A stretch of 64,000 nt of DNA, taken from Tenacibaculum agarivorans (GTDB taxonomy: Bacteria; Bacteroidota; Bacteroidia; Flavobacteriales; Flavobacteriaceae). Location of the stretch: assembly GCF_001936575.1 (NCBI RefSeq), contig NZ_MSMP01000020.1, forward strand, positions 1 to 64,000. The letters are read 5' to 3'. Within the stretch, counting starts at the first letter, position 1, and each line of letters starts with the position of its first letter. The notes below the pieces were generated by a model. The model ran no database searches, had not been told where the DNA came from, and saw nothing but the letters and a program-made list of their open reading frames with translations. Shown here piece after piece: positions 27,160-35,436 of the stretch. Made by a program: the position numbers and the translations under genes.

Positions 27160-27357
27160 ATGTTAGAAAACATTCAAAATTTAGGAAATGAATTAAGTAA
27201 AAATCAGCAAAAGAAAGTTAAAGGAGGTTTCGGTACTATACCATGTAGATCAAACAGAGATTGTTGGGATGCTTATGCTTTTTTAGGTCCTGGAGATGTT
27301 TCTTGTAGAGAGAATATACTTGGGTTTGGATTTGAAAGAGTATGCACGTTCAATTAA
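27160..27357 (+). CDS. Cysteine-rich GG-leader peptide 1 (bacteriocin/pheromone-like)
   Basis: 65 residues. A ~23-residue amphipathic leader (MLENIQNLGNELSKNQQKK) ends in VKGG, the double-glycine site processed by C39-peptidase ABC exporters. The predicted mature part (~42 residues) has four cysteines spaced C-x5-C-x13-C-x12-C and contains FLGPGDVSCR and a terminal TFN. The same framework is seen in the paralogue at 30340-30537. It is followed by a terminator and convergent to a LytTR response regulator. Likely secreted; antimicrobial or signalling activity is inferred. No C39 exporter lies in the window. Confidence 0.78.
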   Translation: MLENIQNLGNELSKNQQKKVKGGFGTIPCRSNRDCWDAYAFLGPGDVSCRENILGFGFERVCTFN

Positions 27358-27378
27358 GAATTAATCACTTTTTTACAA

Positions 27379-27406
27379 CCTCGCTTTTAGCGGGGTTTTG
27401 TTTTTT
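27379..27406 (+). terminator. Terminator of GG-peptide 1
   Basis: Stem CCTCGC/GCGGGG (one wobble pair) with a 5-nt loop, followed by GTTTTGTTTTTT. It ends at the stop codon of the convergent response-regulator gene. Confidence 0.8.
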
Positions 27407-28112
27407 AAACCATAAATTTATTAATAGTCTCAAAAAAATCTTTTTTATACGTATCTCCTATAGGTAAGTTCTTAGAATTAGATAGATATACAGTCAAAGA
27501 ATCTGTTTTAAGTATATGTGGTAATGCTACAATGTATGACTTATGAATTTTAATAAACTTCTTTTTCGATAACTCATTTTGAAAATGTTTTAATGTATTA
27601 TACGTTATAATTTCATCGTTTTCTAGATGAATGGAAACATAGTTTTTCAAGCTTTCAATATAAATAATGTCTTTAGTATATACTTTTATAAAGTTATTTT
27701 TTCCATCTGTTTTTACAAAAATAAATTCATTAGTATCGGTTTGAATATTTTGAATTTCTTTAGGTTTTACTTTTAAAACAGCACTATAAAAACGTTCAAA
27801 ATCAAAAGGTTTTAATAAATAGTCTACCGCATTAAGTTCATAACTTTCCAAAGCAAATTGAGGATAGGCCGTAGTAAAGATAACTTGTATTTTATCTTTT
27901 ATAATTTTAGATAATTGGATGCCAGTAATAGTTGGCATTTGAATATCTAAAAAAATAACATCAAGTTCTTCTTTTTCTATAACTGCTAAAGCTTCTATTG
28001 GATTAGTTGTACTACCTATTAATTCTATGAAAGGAACTTTTTTTACATAAGATTCTAACAAACGAATTGCAGGTGCTTCATCATCAACAAGTAAACATTT
28101 TAATTTTTTCAT
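27405..28112 (-). CDS. LytTR-family response regulator
   Basis: 235 residues from the ATG at 28112; a GTG at 28121 would add three residues and overlap the kinase stop. Receiver domain (LVDDEAPA, phospho-acceptor Asp in VIFLDIQMP, LLKPF) at ~1-120, then a LytTR DNA-binding domain (IIYIESLKNYVSIH, KKFIKIHKSYIV). Such regulators bind paired direct repeats upstream of target promoters and commonly control bacteriocin or quorum-sensing peptides. The gene is coupled to the upstream LytS-type kinase and converges on GG-peptide 1. Confidence 0.9.
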   Translation of the reverse strand: MKKLKCLLVDDEAPAIRLLESYVKKVPFIELIGSTTNPIEALAVIEKEELDVIFLDIQMPTITGIQLSKIIKDKIQVIFTTAYPQFALESYELNAVDYLLKPFDFERFYSAVLKVKPKEIQNIQTDTNEFIFVKTDGKNNFIKVYTKDIIYIESLKNYVSIHLENDEIITYNTLKHFQNELSKKKFIKIHKSYIVALPHILKTDSLTVYLSNSKNLPIGDTYKKDFFETINKFMV

Positions 28113-28117
28113 AACAC

Positions 28118-29161
28118 TCACTTTTTTAAAGGAATTTGTAAATACGTATTGTATTCAAAATCATTTTGATTTACTTCAAAAATATAATTATTATCAAATA
28201 GTAGCGATAAACGTTTTTTTAAATTCTCTTTACCAATTCCTTGAGTACTATAGTTCTTTACATGTGCAATCTTATTTTTTGCATTCAAAGTTAAATGCTC
28301 ATCTGAAATGTCAATATGAATATGAGCAGGAGAGTTAGCTTCATTAACAATTCCATGTTTAAAAATATTTTCTACAAAGTGGATAAGCATTAAGGAAGGA
28401 ATTTTATAGTCATTCACTTTTCCCTCAATAGTAAAATGAATAAATAGATTATTTTCAAACCGCTTTTCGTAGAAAAAGATATAGTCTTTAATAAATTTTA
28501 ATTCTCTTTCTAAAGGCATATAATCTTTTTTAGCTTCATAAGTTAAGTATCGTAATAGTTCAGAGAGTTTATGAATTCCTTTTGCCGTTTCTGGTTGTTT
28601 TTCTGCTAATTCAGAATAAAATACATTTAGGGTATTAAATAAAAAATGTGGTTCAAGTTGGTTTTTTAATGCTCCAAGTTCTGCTTTTTGTTGTTCTACT
28701 TCTAAGAGTAAGATTTTACTTTTATTTTCTAAAAAGAGAAAAAGGAGGTAGATAAATGTACTGAGGAGAATAACTTTAAGACTATAATAAGAATTATCAA
28801 AAATATAAAACCAAAAGGTCCTACTTTCTGGAGCATAGTTATGAACTCCAGTAATACTATACATGATAATTTCTTCTAAAAAATAACGAATTGCAGGAAA
28901 AATAAAAAACAAAGAGAGTAGTCCTATAATGAAGTATATCAGGTTCTTATTACGTAAAGTTTTAGGGCATATAAATTTAATATTCAGTGCATACACAGAA
29001 AAAAATGTAATAAAATAAGTTATAGTTAAAATGACACCGAAAACGGTAAATTTTTTAACGAATTGGTCATGTCCCATAGTTACATATCTCCTGAAAATAT
29101 TCATAAAGACAAGAATAAATCCTAAGCATAAATGAAACTTGATGTTATTTTTTATTTCCAT
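28118..29161 (-). CDS. LytS-type sensor histidine kinase
   Basis: 347 residues. Four hydrophobic segments (~10-25, 38-60, 72-95, 125-145) and then a His_kinase domain with the phospho-acceptor in LEPHFLFNTLN (His172) and a C-terminal ATP-binding region (LIHFVENIFKHGI). A transmembrane sensor without a periplasmic sensory domain, as in LytS/AgrC-like kinases that sense peptides or membrane state. Stop and regulator start are adjacent, so the two are one operon. Confidence 0.9.
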   Translation of the reverse strand: MEIKNNIKFHLCLGFILVFMNIFRRYVTMGHDQFVKKFTVFGVILTITYFITFFSVYALNIKFICPKTLRNKNLIYFIIGLLSLFFIFPAIRYFLEEIIMYSITGVHNYAPESRTFWFYIFDNSYYSLKVILLSTFIYLLFLFLENKSKILLLEVEQQKAELGALKNQLEPHFLFNTLNVFYSELAEKQPETAKGIHKLSELLRYLTYEAKKDYMPLERELKFIKDYIFFYEKRFENNLFIHFTIEGKVNDYKIPSLMLIHFVENIFKHGIVNEANSPAHIHIDISDEHLTLNAKNKIAHVKNYSTQGIGKENLKKRLSLLFDNNYIFEVNQNDFEYNTYLQIPLKK

Positions 29162-29186
29162 GTTTCAAATGTAATTATTAATGTAA

Positions 29187-29212
29187 ACAAGTACTCAAGC
29201 TTCAGTACTTGT
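29187..29212. promoter_or_regulatory. 9-bp perfect inverted repeat upstream of the kinase gene
   Basis: ACAAGTACT (29187-29195) pairs perfectly with 29204-29212 around an 8-nt spacer, 26 bp upstream of the kinase start. It could be an operator or a leader hairpin for the two-component operon. Confidence 0.45.
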
Positions 29213-29333
29213 TCTTACTTTCTTAGGACAAACAGGTGAAACTACACAACAAAATAGATCATATAAAGATTTCTTACAGTTGTAGGGTAAAAGTGGAGTT
29301 TCATATAATTTAGAACCAGCAGAAGGGTGATCT
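29187..29333 (+). pseudogene. Possible decayed ORF between kinase and TraB-like gene
   Basis: On the plus strand one frame reads through VLVLTFLGQTGETTQQNRSY to a TAG and continues in the same frame as GKSGVSYNLEPAEG before two more stops. The protein-like composition interrupted by stops suggests a degenerate coding fragment. Family not recognised; chance is not excluded. Confidence 0.25.
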
Positions 29334-29370
29334 GGATAGTTTTGAAGTGTAAAACATAAAAATCTAGGTC

Positions 29371-30213
29371 ATGAAATTAATAAAAACAATACTTATCAGT
29401 CAATTATTTTTTGGAGCGCTATCTTATGGACAACAATTAAATTTGGATAAAAATTTAGACGAACTAGAAAGTAAGAAGAAGAAAATAGAAATATTAAACT
29501 TTGGAACATTTCATATGGGAGCAACTTCTGATGCCAATACAACAGAGTTTGATGAACATGATACAAAAAATCAAAAAGCTGTACATAAAATAGCAGCTAT
29601 GTTAGCTAAGTTTAAGCCTACTGTTATACTTGTAGAAACAGTACCTTCATACAACACAAAACTTCAAACATTATATAATAGCTATGTAAACAACCCAAAA
29701 ACAAAATTTAAAAATCCTGATGAGGTAGAACTATTAGCTTATGAATTAGGTAGATTATCAGGAACAAAAAGAATCTATGGTATAGATCATAAAATGAGTT
29801 ATAATTATTTAATAGGTGAGGAAATAAAGAATACAATTGATGCAAAATTACATGATGAATACTATAAAAACCCCGTTCCTTATCATACAACTGTTGAGGT
29901 AGATATGGATAAATTGAGTTTATTAGATCAATTAAAATTAACTAATCATAAATTATACTTAGACTTTTTAATTACAGTAAATGCAGATATGTTAACGCAT
30001 GTTGGTAGTGAGAAAGGATTTGAAGGAGCAGATGAAGCTGCCAAATATTACCAGAGGAATTTAAGAATGTACTCTAACTTGAATAGAATAGAATTGAATG
30101 AAGACGATAGAGTATTCATTCTAATGGGAGCTAGTCATACTGCATTTTTTAGAGATTTTATAAGTAGAAGCCCTAAATATAAAATGATCAATACTTTCGA
30201 TTATCTTAAATAA
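29371..30213 (+). CDS. TraB/PrgY/Tiki-like secreted putative metalloprotease (DUF5694-like)
   Basis: 280 residues. Signal peptide to ALSYGQ, then the hallmark motifs of the TraB/PrgY/Tiki superfamily: two G-x2-H motifs, GTFH (His48) and GASH (His256), with a conserved Glu89 in ILVETVP. The length and spacing fit DUF5694-type single-domain members. Known relatives include the animal Tiki proteases and Enterococcus PrgY, which reduces pheromone activity. This copy is exported and lies between two GG-leader peptide genes and beside a LytTR/LytS system, so a role in trimming or inactivating the peptides is plausible but unproven. Confidence 0.75.
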   Translation: MKLIKTILISQLFFGALSYGQQLNLDKNLDELESKKKKIEILNFGTFHMGATSDANTTEFDEHDTKNQKAVHKIAAMLAKFKPTVILVETVPSYNTKLQTLYNSYVNNPKTKFKNPDEVELLAYELGRLSGTKRIYGIDHKMSYNYLIGEEIKNTIDAKLHDEYYKNPVPYHTTVEVDMDKLSLLDQLKLTNHKLYLDFLITVNADMLTHVGSEKGFEGADEAAKYYQRNLRMYSNLNRIELNEDDRVFILMGASHTAFFRDFISRSPKYKMINTFDYLK

Positions 30214-30339
30214 TACAGAAATCCACAAAGTAGAATTATTTGAGCAACATAATAATGATGTTTGTCCTCTTTTGATGAATTGCCTGTTGAGAATTTAATT
30301 ACTTTAATTGAAGAAAATCAATACATAAACAACTAAAAA

Positions 30340-30537
30340 ATGGTAAAAAACATTCAAAATTTTGGAAAGTCATTAACAAAAAATCAACAAAAAGAAATTC
30401 ATGGAGGTTTCGATAATCCAGGAGGTAGAATTTGTAATAGACATACAGATTGTTACGGAAGTCACCCATTTTTAGGTCCTGGTGATATCTCATGTAGATA
30501 CAGCTTTGGTGGCGTTAAACGTTGTATTTTCAATTAG
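30340..30537 (+). CDS. Cysteine-rich GG-leader peptide 2 (paralogue of peptide 1)
   Basis: 65 residues. The leader (MVKNIQNFGKSLTKNQQKE) ends in IHGG, very similar to peptide 1 at DNA and protein level. The mature part has the same framework C-x5-C-x13-C-x9-C, the block FLGPGDISCR and a final IFN. The leader and the GPGD block are most conserved while the loops differ, as in two-component or immunity-diversified bacteriocins. It lies 126 bp after the TraB-like gene on the same strand and ends before a strong bidirectional terminator. Confidence 0.78.
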   Translation: MVKNIQNFGKSLTKNQQKEIHGGFDNPGGRICNRHTDCYGSHPFLGPGDISCRYSFGGVKRCIFN

Positions 30538-30615
30538 AAATACAATGTGAATTTATCTAATATGATTTTAGGATAGTCTATTTTAAGTATTTAAATTAAA
30601 ATATTAGGTAATTTC

Positions 30616-30649
30616 AAAAAGAAACCTCGCAATTTGCGAGGTTTCTTTT
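30616..30649. terminator. Bidirectional terminator after GG-peptide 2
   Basis: Near-perfect hairpin AAAAGAAACCTCGCA / TTGCGAGGTTTCTTTT with U-runs on both sides, between the convergent peptide 2 and beta-barrel genes. Confidence 0.9.
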
Positions 30650-30692
30650 CATTATAACTTTTTTCTTAAAATAGTATTTCATGTAAAAGTAA

Positions 30693-31295
30693 TTAGAATC
30701 TGTAGGATAATGATAGCTGAGCCCCACCATTACCTAAACCAAAATTGTATATTGAAATATCTCCATTAACTACATCAGTATCTCTAGTGTTAGTAGAGTT
30801 TCCTGTTGTATAGCTAAATCTTGGTAATAATTCTACACCAAAGGCTAAATTATCATTGAAAACATAATTAACCCCTATAACACCTGCTAAAGAAGGCGTA
30901 TAATACGTTCTTTTAGACTCAGAAAAAGTAATGCCGTCATCATTAGTGATTTTTGATTTACTATAAGCAAAAGCAACATCAAAACCATAACGGAATTCAA
31001 GGTTCTTAGTAATACCTTTTCTAAATTCTTTACCAACACTCACTTGTGCACCTATATTAAAGTTTTCATTATCTCCTTGAGTTGCTCCATTAGTTTCTGT
31101 TTTGGAATTACCTAAATTCAGAGCAAGAGTACTAAAGCGCCATAAGTTTGTTGAAGTTCCTGTTTTGTAGGTAAATCCAAAGGAGTTAAGAGAAGAGAAG
31201 TTGATGCTTACCTCTTTTCTTTTTTCTTTTTCTTGTCCAAATGATACGCTCATAGCACCGCATAAAAGCAATAAACTCAGTAAAGTTTTTTTCAT
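30693..31295 (-). CDS. Outer-membrane beta-barrel protein
   Basis: 200 residues. Signal peptide to SVSFGQ, then repeated amphipathic strands (SSLNSFGFTYKTG, FNIGAQVSVGKEF, LEFRYGFDVAFAYSKSK, GVIGVNYVFNDNLAFGVELLPRFSYTTGNS) ending LSLSYRF, the OMP C-terminal pattern. Ligand unknown. The same length as the barrel at 26396-26998 on the far side of the peptide locus, but clear homology between the two was not seen. Confidence 0.8.
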   Translation of the reverse strand: MKKTLLSLLLLCGAMSVSFGQEKEKRKEVSINFSSLNSFGFTYKTGTSTNLWRFSTLALNLGNSKTETNGATQGDNENFNIGAQVSVGKEFRKGITKNLEFRYGFDVAFAYSKSKITNDDGITFSESKRTYYTPSLAGVIGVNYVFNDNLAFGVELLPRFSYTTGNSTNTRDTDVVNGDISIYNFGLGNGGAQLSLSYRF

Positions 31296-31447
31296 AATTT
31301 TTAGTTTTAAATTTATTTAATAATTAGATCTAAAACTTACCAAGAATAATACCAAAAACAGGGATTTTACTTGAGTTGTAGAACTTTAACAATTATATAG
31401 CAATAACAAGTTTTATATCGTATTTATTCTGAATTGATTACAAAAAA

Positions 31448-31471
31448 AAGCCATCAAAAAATTGATGGCTT
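31448..31471 (-). terminator. Terminator of lpdA
   Basis: AGCCATCAA (31449-31457) pairs with TTGATGGCT (31462-31470), 4-nt loop, with a U-run on the minus strand. Confidence 0.85.
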
Positions 31472-31492
31472 CTTATATGTATGTGAGTTTTT

Positions 31493-32881
31493 TTATAAGT
31501 GAATTACTTCATCATAAGCATCAGCTACAGCTTCCATAACTGCTTCACTCATCGTTGGGTGAGGGTGAATTGCTTTTAATACTTCATGACCAGTAGTTTC
31601 TAATTTTCTACCTAAAACAGCTTCAGCAATCATATCAGTAACGCCAGCTCCAATCATATGGCAACCTAGCCATTCACCATACTTAGCATCAAAAATAACT
31701 TTTACAAAACCTTCAGGAGTTCCAGCAGCTTTTGCTTTACCAGATGCAGTGAATGGGAATTTCCCTACTTTGATATCGTATCCAGCTTCTTTAGCCTTTT
31801 CTTCAGTTAAACCAACAGAAGCTATTTCTGGAGTAGCATATGTACACCCAGGAATGTTTCCATAGTCAATAGCTTCAGTATGTAATCCTGCAATTTTTTC
31901 TACACATGTAATTCCTTCAGCAGAAGCAACATGGGCTAGGGCAGGACCAGGAGTAACATCTCCAATGGCATAATATCCTGGAATATTAGTTTGGTACCAA
32001 TCGTTAACTAAAATCTTATCTCTATCAGTAACAATACCAACATCTTCTAAACCAATGTTTTCAATATTGGTTTTAATACCTACAGCAGATAAAACAATAT
32101 CCGCTTCTAAAACTTGTTCTCCTTTTTTAGTTTTTACAGTTGCTTTAACTCCATCTCCAGAAGTATCAACTGATTCTACAGAAGAGTTAGTCATTACTTT
32201 AATACCTGCTTTTTTGAAAGAACGTTCCATTTGTTTAGAAACATCCTTATCTTCTACAGGAACAATGTTAGGCATATACTCTACAATAGTTACTTCAGTA
32301 CCCATTGAGTTATAAAAATGAGCAAACTCAACTCCAATTGCTCCAGAACCTACAACAATCATAGATTTTGGTTGAGAAGGTAAACTCATTGCTTCACGAT
32401 ATCCAATTACTTTATTACCGTCTTGAGGTAAGCTTGGTAATACACGAGAACGCGCTCCGGTAGCAATAATAATATGATCTGCTTCATATTCTGTTACCTT
32501 TCCATCTTCAGCAGTAACATCTATCTTTTTACCAGGCTTAATTTTTCCGTATCCTTCAATTACATCAATCTTGTTTTTCTTCATTAAGAACTGAACACCT
32601 TTGCTCATTCCTTCTGCAACACCACGACTACGCTTAACTACAGCTTCAAAATCTTTATCAATAGCTTCAGCCTTTAGTCCATATTGATCTACATGCTTTA
32701 AATAGTCATATACTTGAGCAGATTTTAATAAAGCTTTTGTAGGAATACATCCCCAGTTTAAGCAAATACCACCTAAACTTTCCTTTTCTACTACAGCTGT
32801 TTTAAAACCTAGTTGAGATGCTCTAATAGCGGCAACATAACCTCCAGGTCCTGTTCCTATTACTATTACGTCGTATTTCAT
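31493..32881 (-). CDS. lpdA: Dihydrolipoyl dehydrogenase (E3)
   Basis: 462 residues, usual length. FAD-binding GTGPGGYVAA, redox-active disulfide GGICLNWGCIPTK (Cys40/Cys45), NAD-binding VVGSGAIGVEFA, and the C-terminal HPHPTMSE with the His441/Glu446 dyad. It reoxidises dihydrolipoamide of 2-oxoacid dehydrogenase and glycine-cleavage complexes in the cytoplasm. A -7 element (TAACTTTG on the minus strand, 32950-32957) lies about 70 bp upstream. Confidence 0.95.
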   Translation of the reverse strand: MKYDVIVIGTGPGGYVAAIRASQLGFKTAVVEKESLGGICLNWGCIPTKALLKSAQVYDYLKHVDQYGLKAEAIDKDFEAVVKRSRGVAEGMSKGVQFLMKKNKIDVIEGYGKIKPGKKIDVTAEDGKVTEYEADHIIIATGARSRVLPSLPQDGNKVIGYREAMSLPSQPKSMIVVGSGAIGVEFAHFYNSMGTEVTIVEYMPNIVPVEDKDVSKQMERSFKKAGIKVMTNSSVESVDTSGDGVKATVKTKKGEQVLEADIVLSAVGIKTNIENIGLEDVGIVTDRDKILVNDWYQTNIPGYYAIGDVTPGPALAHVASAEGITCVEKIAGLHTEAIDYGNIPGCTYATPEIASVGLTEEKAKEAGYDIKVGKFPFTASGKAKAAGTPEGFVKVIFDAKYGEWLGCHMIGAGVTDMIAEAVLGRKLETTGHEVLKAIHPHPTMSEAVMEAVADAYDEVIHL

Positions 32882-32949
32882 ATTTTACAGTGTTTTATTT
32901 TTAGTTGTTTTTATTTCTATGTTTTAAAGCCACAAAAACTTTACAGTAG

Positions 32950-32957
32950 CAAAGTTA
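32950..32957 (-). promoter_or_regulatory. Candidate -7 element of lpdA
   Basis: Reads TAACTTTG on the minus strand, fitting TAnnTTTG, about 69 bp upstream of the start. Confidence 0.4.
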
Positions 32958-32991
32958 CAAAGTTTTATAGCTTTACCTGTCGATACATCAA

Positions 32992-34764
32992 TTACATTCT
33001 TTCAGGAACATTAATCCCTAATAAACGGAATGCAGATTTAATAGTATCAGCTACTTTCTTTGATAGTTGAACTCTAAATATTTTTTTATTTTCATTTTCT
33101 TCACCTAAAATGGAAACATTTTGGTAAAAAGAATTGAATTCTTTTACTAAATCATATGTATAATTAGCAACAACTGCAGGTGAATAATTTTTAGCAGCCT
33201 GTTGAATTACTTCTGGATATAATTCTAATTGCTTGATTAATTCCTTTTCTTTTTCATGCAAGTCAATACCTGAAATAGTTGTAGAATAATCAAATGTAGT
33301 TTTTCTCAATATTGATTGCACTCTAGCGTAAGCCATTTGAATAAATGGTCCAGAATTTCCTTGGAAATCTACAGAAGCTTGAGGGTCAAACAAAATTCTC
33401 TTTTTAGGATCAACTTTTAAAATGAAATATTTTAAAGCACCTAACCCAATGATATTGTACAATACTTCCTTTTCTTCATTAGAATATCCTTCTAATTTTC
33501 CTAGTTCTTGAGAAATTTCACGAGCTGTATTGGTCATTTCATCCATTAAATCATCAGCATCTACAACCGTTCCTTCACGTGATTTCATTTTTCCAGAAGG
33601 TAAATCTACCATCCCATAACTTAAGTGATATAACTGCTCTGACCAGTTGTAACCTAACTTCTTTAAGATTAAGAACAATACTTTAAAGTGATAATCTTGT
33701 TCGTTACCTACAGTGTATACCATTCCATTTAAGTCTGTAAAGTCTTTAGCTCTTTGAATAGCCGTTCCAATATCTTGGGTCATATATACTGCAGTACCAT
33801 CAGAACGCAAGACTAACTTTTCATCTAAACCATCTTCAGTTAAATCACACCAAACAGAACCATCTTCTTTTCTAAAGAATACACCATCTTTTAATCCTTG
33901 CTCAATAATATCTTTTCCTAATAAATAGGTATCACTTTCGTAATATAGTTTATCGAAATCTACTCCAATGTTTTTGTACGTTACATCAAATCCATCATAT
34001 ACCCAACCGTTCATTTTCTTCCAAAGTTCAACAGTTTCAGGATCTCCAGATTCCCACTTACGTAACATTTCTTGTGCTTCAATAAATATTGGAGCTTGCT
34101 TTTTAGCATCTTCTGCAGATAGCCCTGCTGCGACCATGTCGCCAATTTCCTTTTTGTATTCTTTATCGAACCTTACATAGTAATTACCAACCAGTTTGTC
34201 TCCTTTTAAGCCAGTAGAATCTGGAGTTTCTCCATTACCGAAACGCTTCCAAGCCAACATTGATTTACAAATGTGGATTCCACGATCGTTAATAATTTGT
34301 GTTTTATATACTTTATGACCAGCTGCTTTTAAGATTTCAGAAACGGAATATCCTAATAAAACATTACGAACATGACCTAAGTGTAAAGGCTTGTTGGTAT
34401 TTGGAGAAGAATATTCAACCATTCTTGCATCCGAATCAGAAGTTACATAACCATACTGCTCATTAGTTGCAATGCTGGTAAAGAAGTTGATGTAAAAACT
34501 ATCATCAATAACTAGGTTTAAAAATCCTTTAACTACATTGAATTTTGAAACTTCTTGAATATTTTCAACCAAGTAATTCCCTAATTCTTCACCAATTTGT
34601 ACAGGATTTCCTTTTTTATATCGAAGTAGTGGAAAAATAACCACAGTAATGTCACCTTCAAAGTCTTTTCGAGTGGCTTGAAACTCTACAGATGGAATTT
34701 CAGTATCATATAGTTTTTTAAACCCTTCCTTAACGTTCGCTTCTAATAACGATTGTATGTTCAT
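32992..34764 (-). CDS. argS: Arginyl-tRNA synthetase
   Basis: 590 residues. N-terminal Add1 domain, class I HIGH motif as HLGH (128-131 in NKPLHLGHVRN), the KMSKS-equivalent in LPSGKMKSREGTVV, and the C-terminal DALR anticodon-binding domain ending AFRLLGINVPERM. It charges tRNA-Arg in the cytoplasm. Divergent from the YkgJ-like gene, with an inverted repeat in the shared region. Confidence 0.96.
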   Translation of the reverse strand: MNIQSLLEANVKEGFKKLYDTEIPSVEFQATRKDFEGDITVVIFPLLRYKKGNPVQIGEELGNYLVENIQEVSKFNVVKGFLNLVIDDSFYINFFTSIATNEQYGYVTSDSDARMVEYSSPNTNKPLHLGHVRNVLLGYSVSEILKAAGHKVYKTQIINDRGIHICKSMLAWKRFGNGETPDSTGLKGDKLVGNYYVRFDKEYKKEIGDMVAAGLSAEDAKKQAPIFIEAQEMLRKWESGDPETVELWKKMNGWVYDGFDVTYKNIGVDFDKLYYESDTYLLGKDIIEQGLKDGVFFRKEDGSVWCDLTEDGLDEKLVLRSDGTAVYMTQDIGTAIQRAKDFTDLNGMVYTVGNEQDYHFKVLFLILKKLGYNWSEQLYHLSYGMVDLPSGKMKSREGTVVDADDLMDEMTNTAREISQELGKLEGYSNEEKEVLYNIIGLGALKYFILKVDPKKRILFDPQASVDFQGNSGPFIQMAYARVQSILRKTTFDYSTTISGIDLHEKEKELIKQLELYPEVIQQAAKNYSPAVVANYTYDLVKEFNSFYQNVSILGEENENKKIFRVQLSKKVADTIKSAFRLLGINVPERM

Positions 34765-34796
34765 TGATTGAGTAAATTCGTTTAAATCGCCAACAA

Positions 34797-34826
34797 AATT
34801 ACATAATTTTATTGGTTTATGTAATT
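34797..34826. promoter_or_regulatory. 10-bp inverted repeat between argS and the YkgJ-like gene
   Basis: AATTACATAA (34797-34806) pairs perfectly with 34817-34826 across a 10-nt spacer. Possible operator for one or both divergent genes. Confidence 0.4.
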
Positions 34827-34847
34827 CGTTTATTGGCTATATTACTG

Positions 34848-34855
34848 TAGTTTTG
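34848..34855 (+). promoter_or_regulatory. -7 element giving a probably leaderless transcript
   Basis: TAGTTTTG ends 4 bp before the ATG at 34860, so the transcription start should fall on or beside the start codon. Confidence 0.45.
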
Positions 34856-34859
34856 CAAT

Positions 34860-35360
34860 ATGGATAAAGACTTACCGAATCTTAAAGAATTAGCGCAGGA
34901 AAAACTACAAGAAAATAAGAAGTATTTTCAAAAGTTAAAAAAGCGTACACCTAAACGTTTAGACCTATTAATGCAGGATTTACATGAGGAAGAGTTTGAA
35001 CGTACTGATTGTTTAACTTGCGGAAACTGCTGTAAAACTACTAGTCCAATGTTTACTTATAAAGACATTGAACGTATTGCTAAGCATCTAAAGATGAAAG
35101 TAGCTGATTTTGTAGCGCAGTATTTACGTATTGATGAGGATGATTTTCATGTGTTGAAAACTTCTCCATGCCCTTTTTTAGATTTAAATGATAATACATG
35201 TTTTATTTATGATGTTCGTCCGAAAGCATGTGCTGAATATCCACATACCAATCGCAAAAAGTTTATACAGTTAACCAATTTGACTATTAAAAACACAGAA
35301 ATTTGTCCTGCTACATATAGAATTGTAGAAAAGTTAAAACAAAAATTACCAATTTCATAA
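34860..35360 (+). CDS. YkgJ-family cysteine-cluster protein
   Basis: 166 residues. The CxxCxxCC-type cluster CLTCGNCC is followed by spaced cysteines in TSPCPFL, DNTCFIYDVRPKAC and EICP, the pattern of the YkgJ/FliB-like zinc- or iron-chelating family (PF03692). Cytoplasmic. Function of flavobacterial members is not established; metal or Fe-S binding is expected. Confidence 0.88.
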   Translation: MDKDLPNLKELAQEKLQENKKYFQKLKKRTPKRLDLLMQDLHEEEFERTDCLTCGNCCKTTSPMFTYKDIERIAKHLKMKVADFVAQYLRIDEDDFHVLKTSPCPFLDLNDNTCFIYDVRPKACAEYPHTNRKKFIQLTNLTIKNTEICPATYRIVEKLKQKLPIS

Positions 35361-35436
35361 TTTTATTAACCTCGGTAAATTTTTAAGGATCCTTTTTTTA
35401 GTAACTTGTCGTTAAAAAATTAAAGGTAAATTTATT

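Noticed and set aside
30299-30493. Antisense ORF overlapping GG-peptide 2
   Set aside because: Shadow frame of the conserved plus-strand peptide gene; composition not protein-like.
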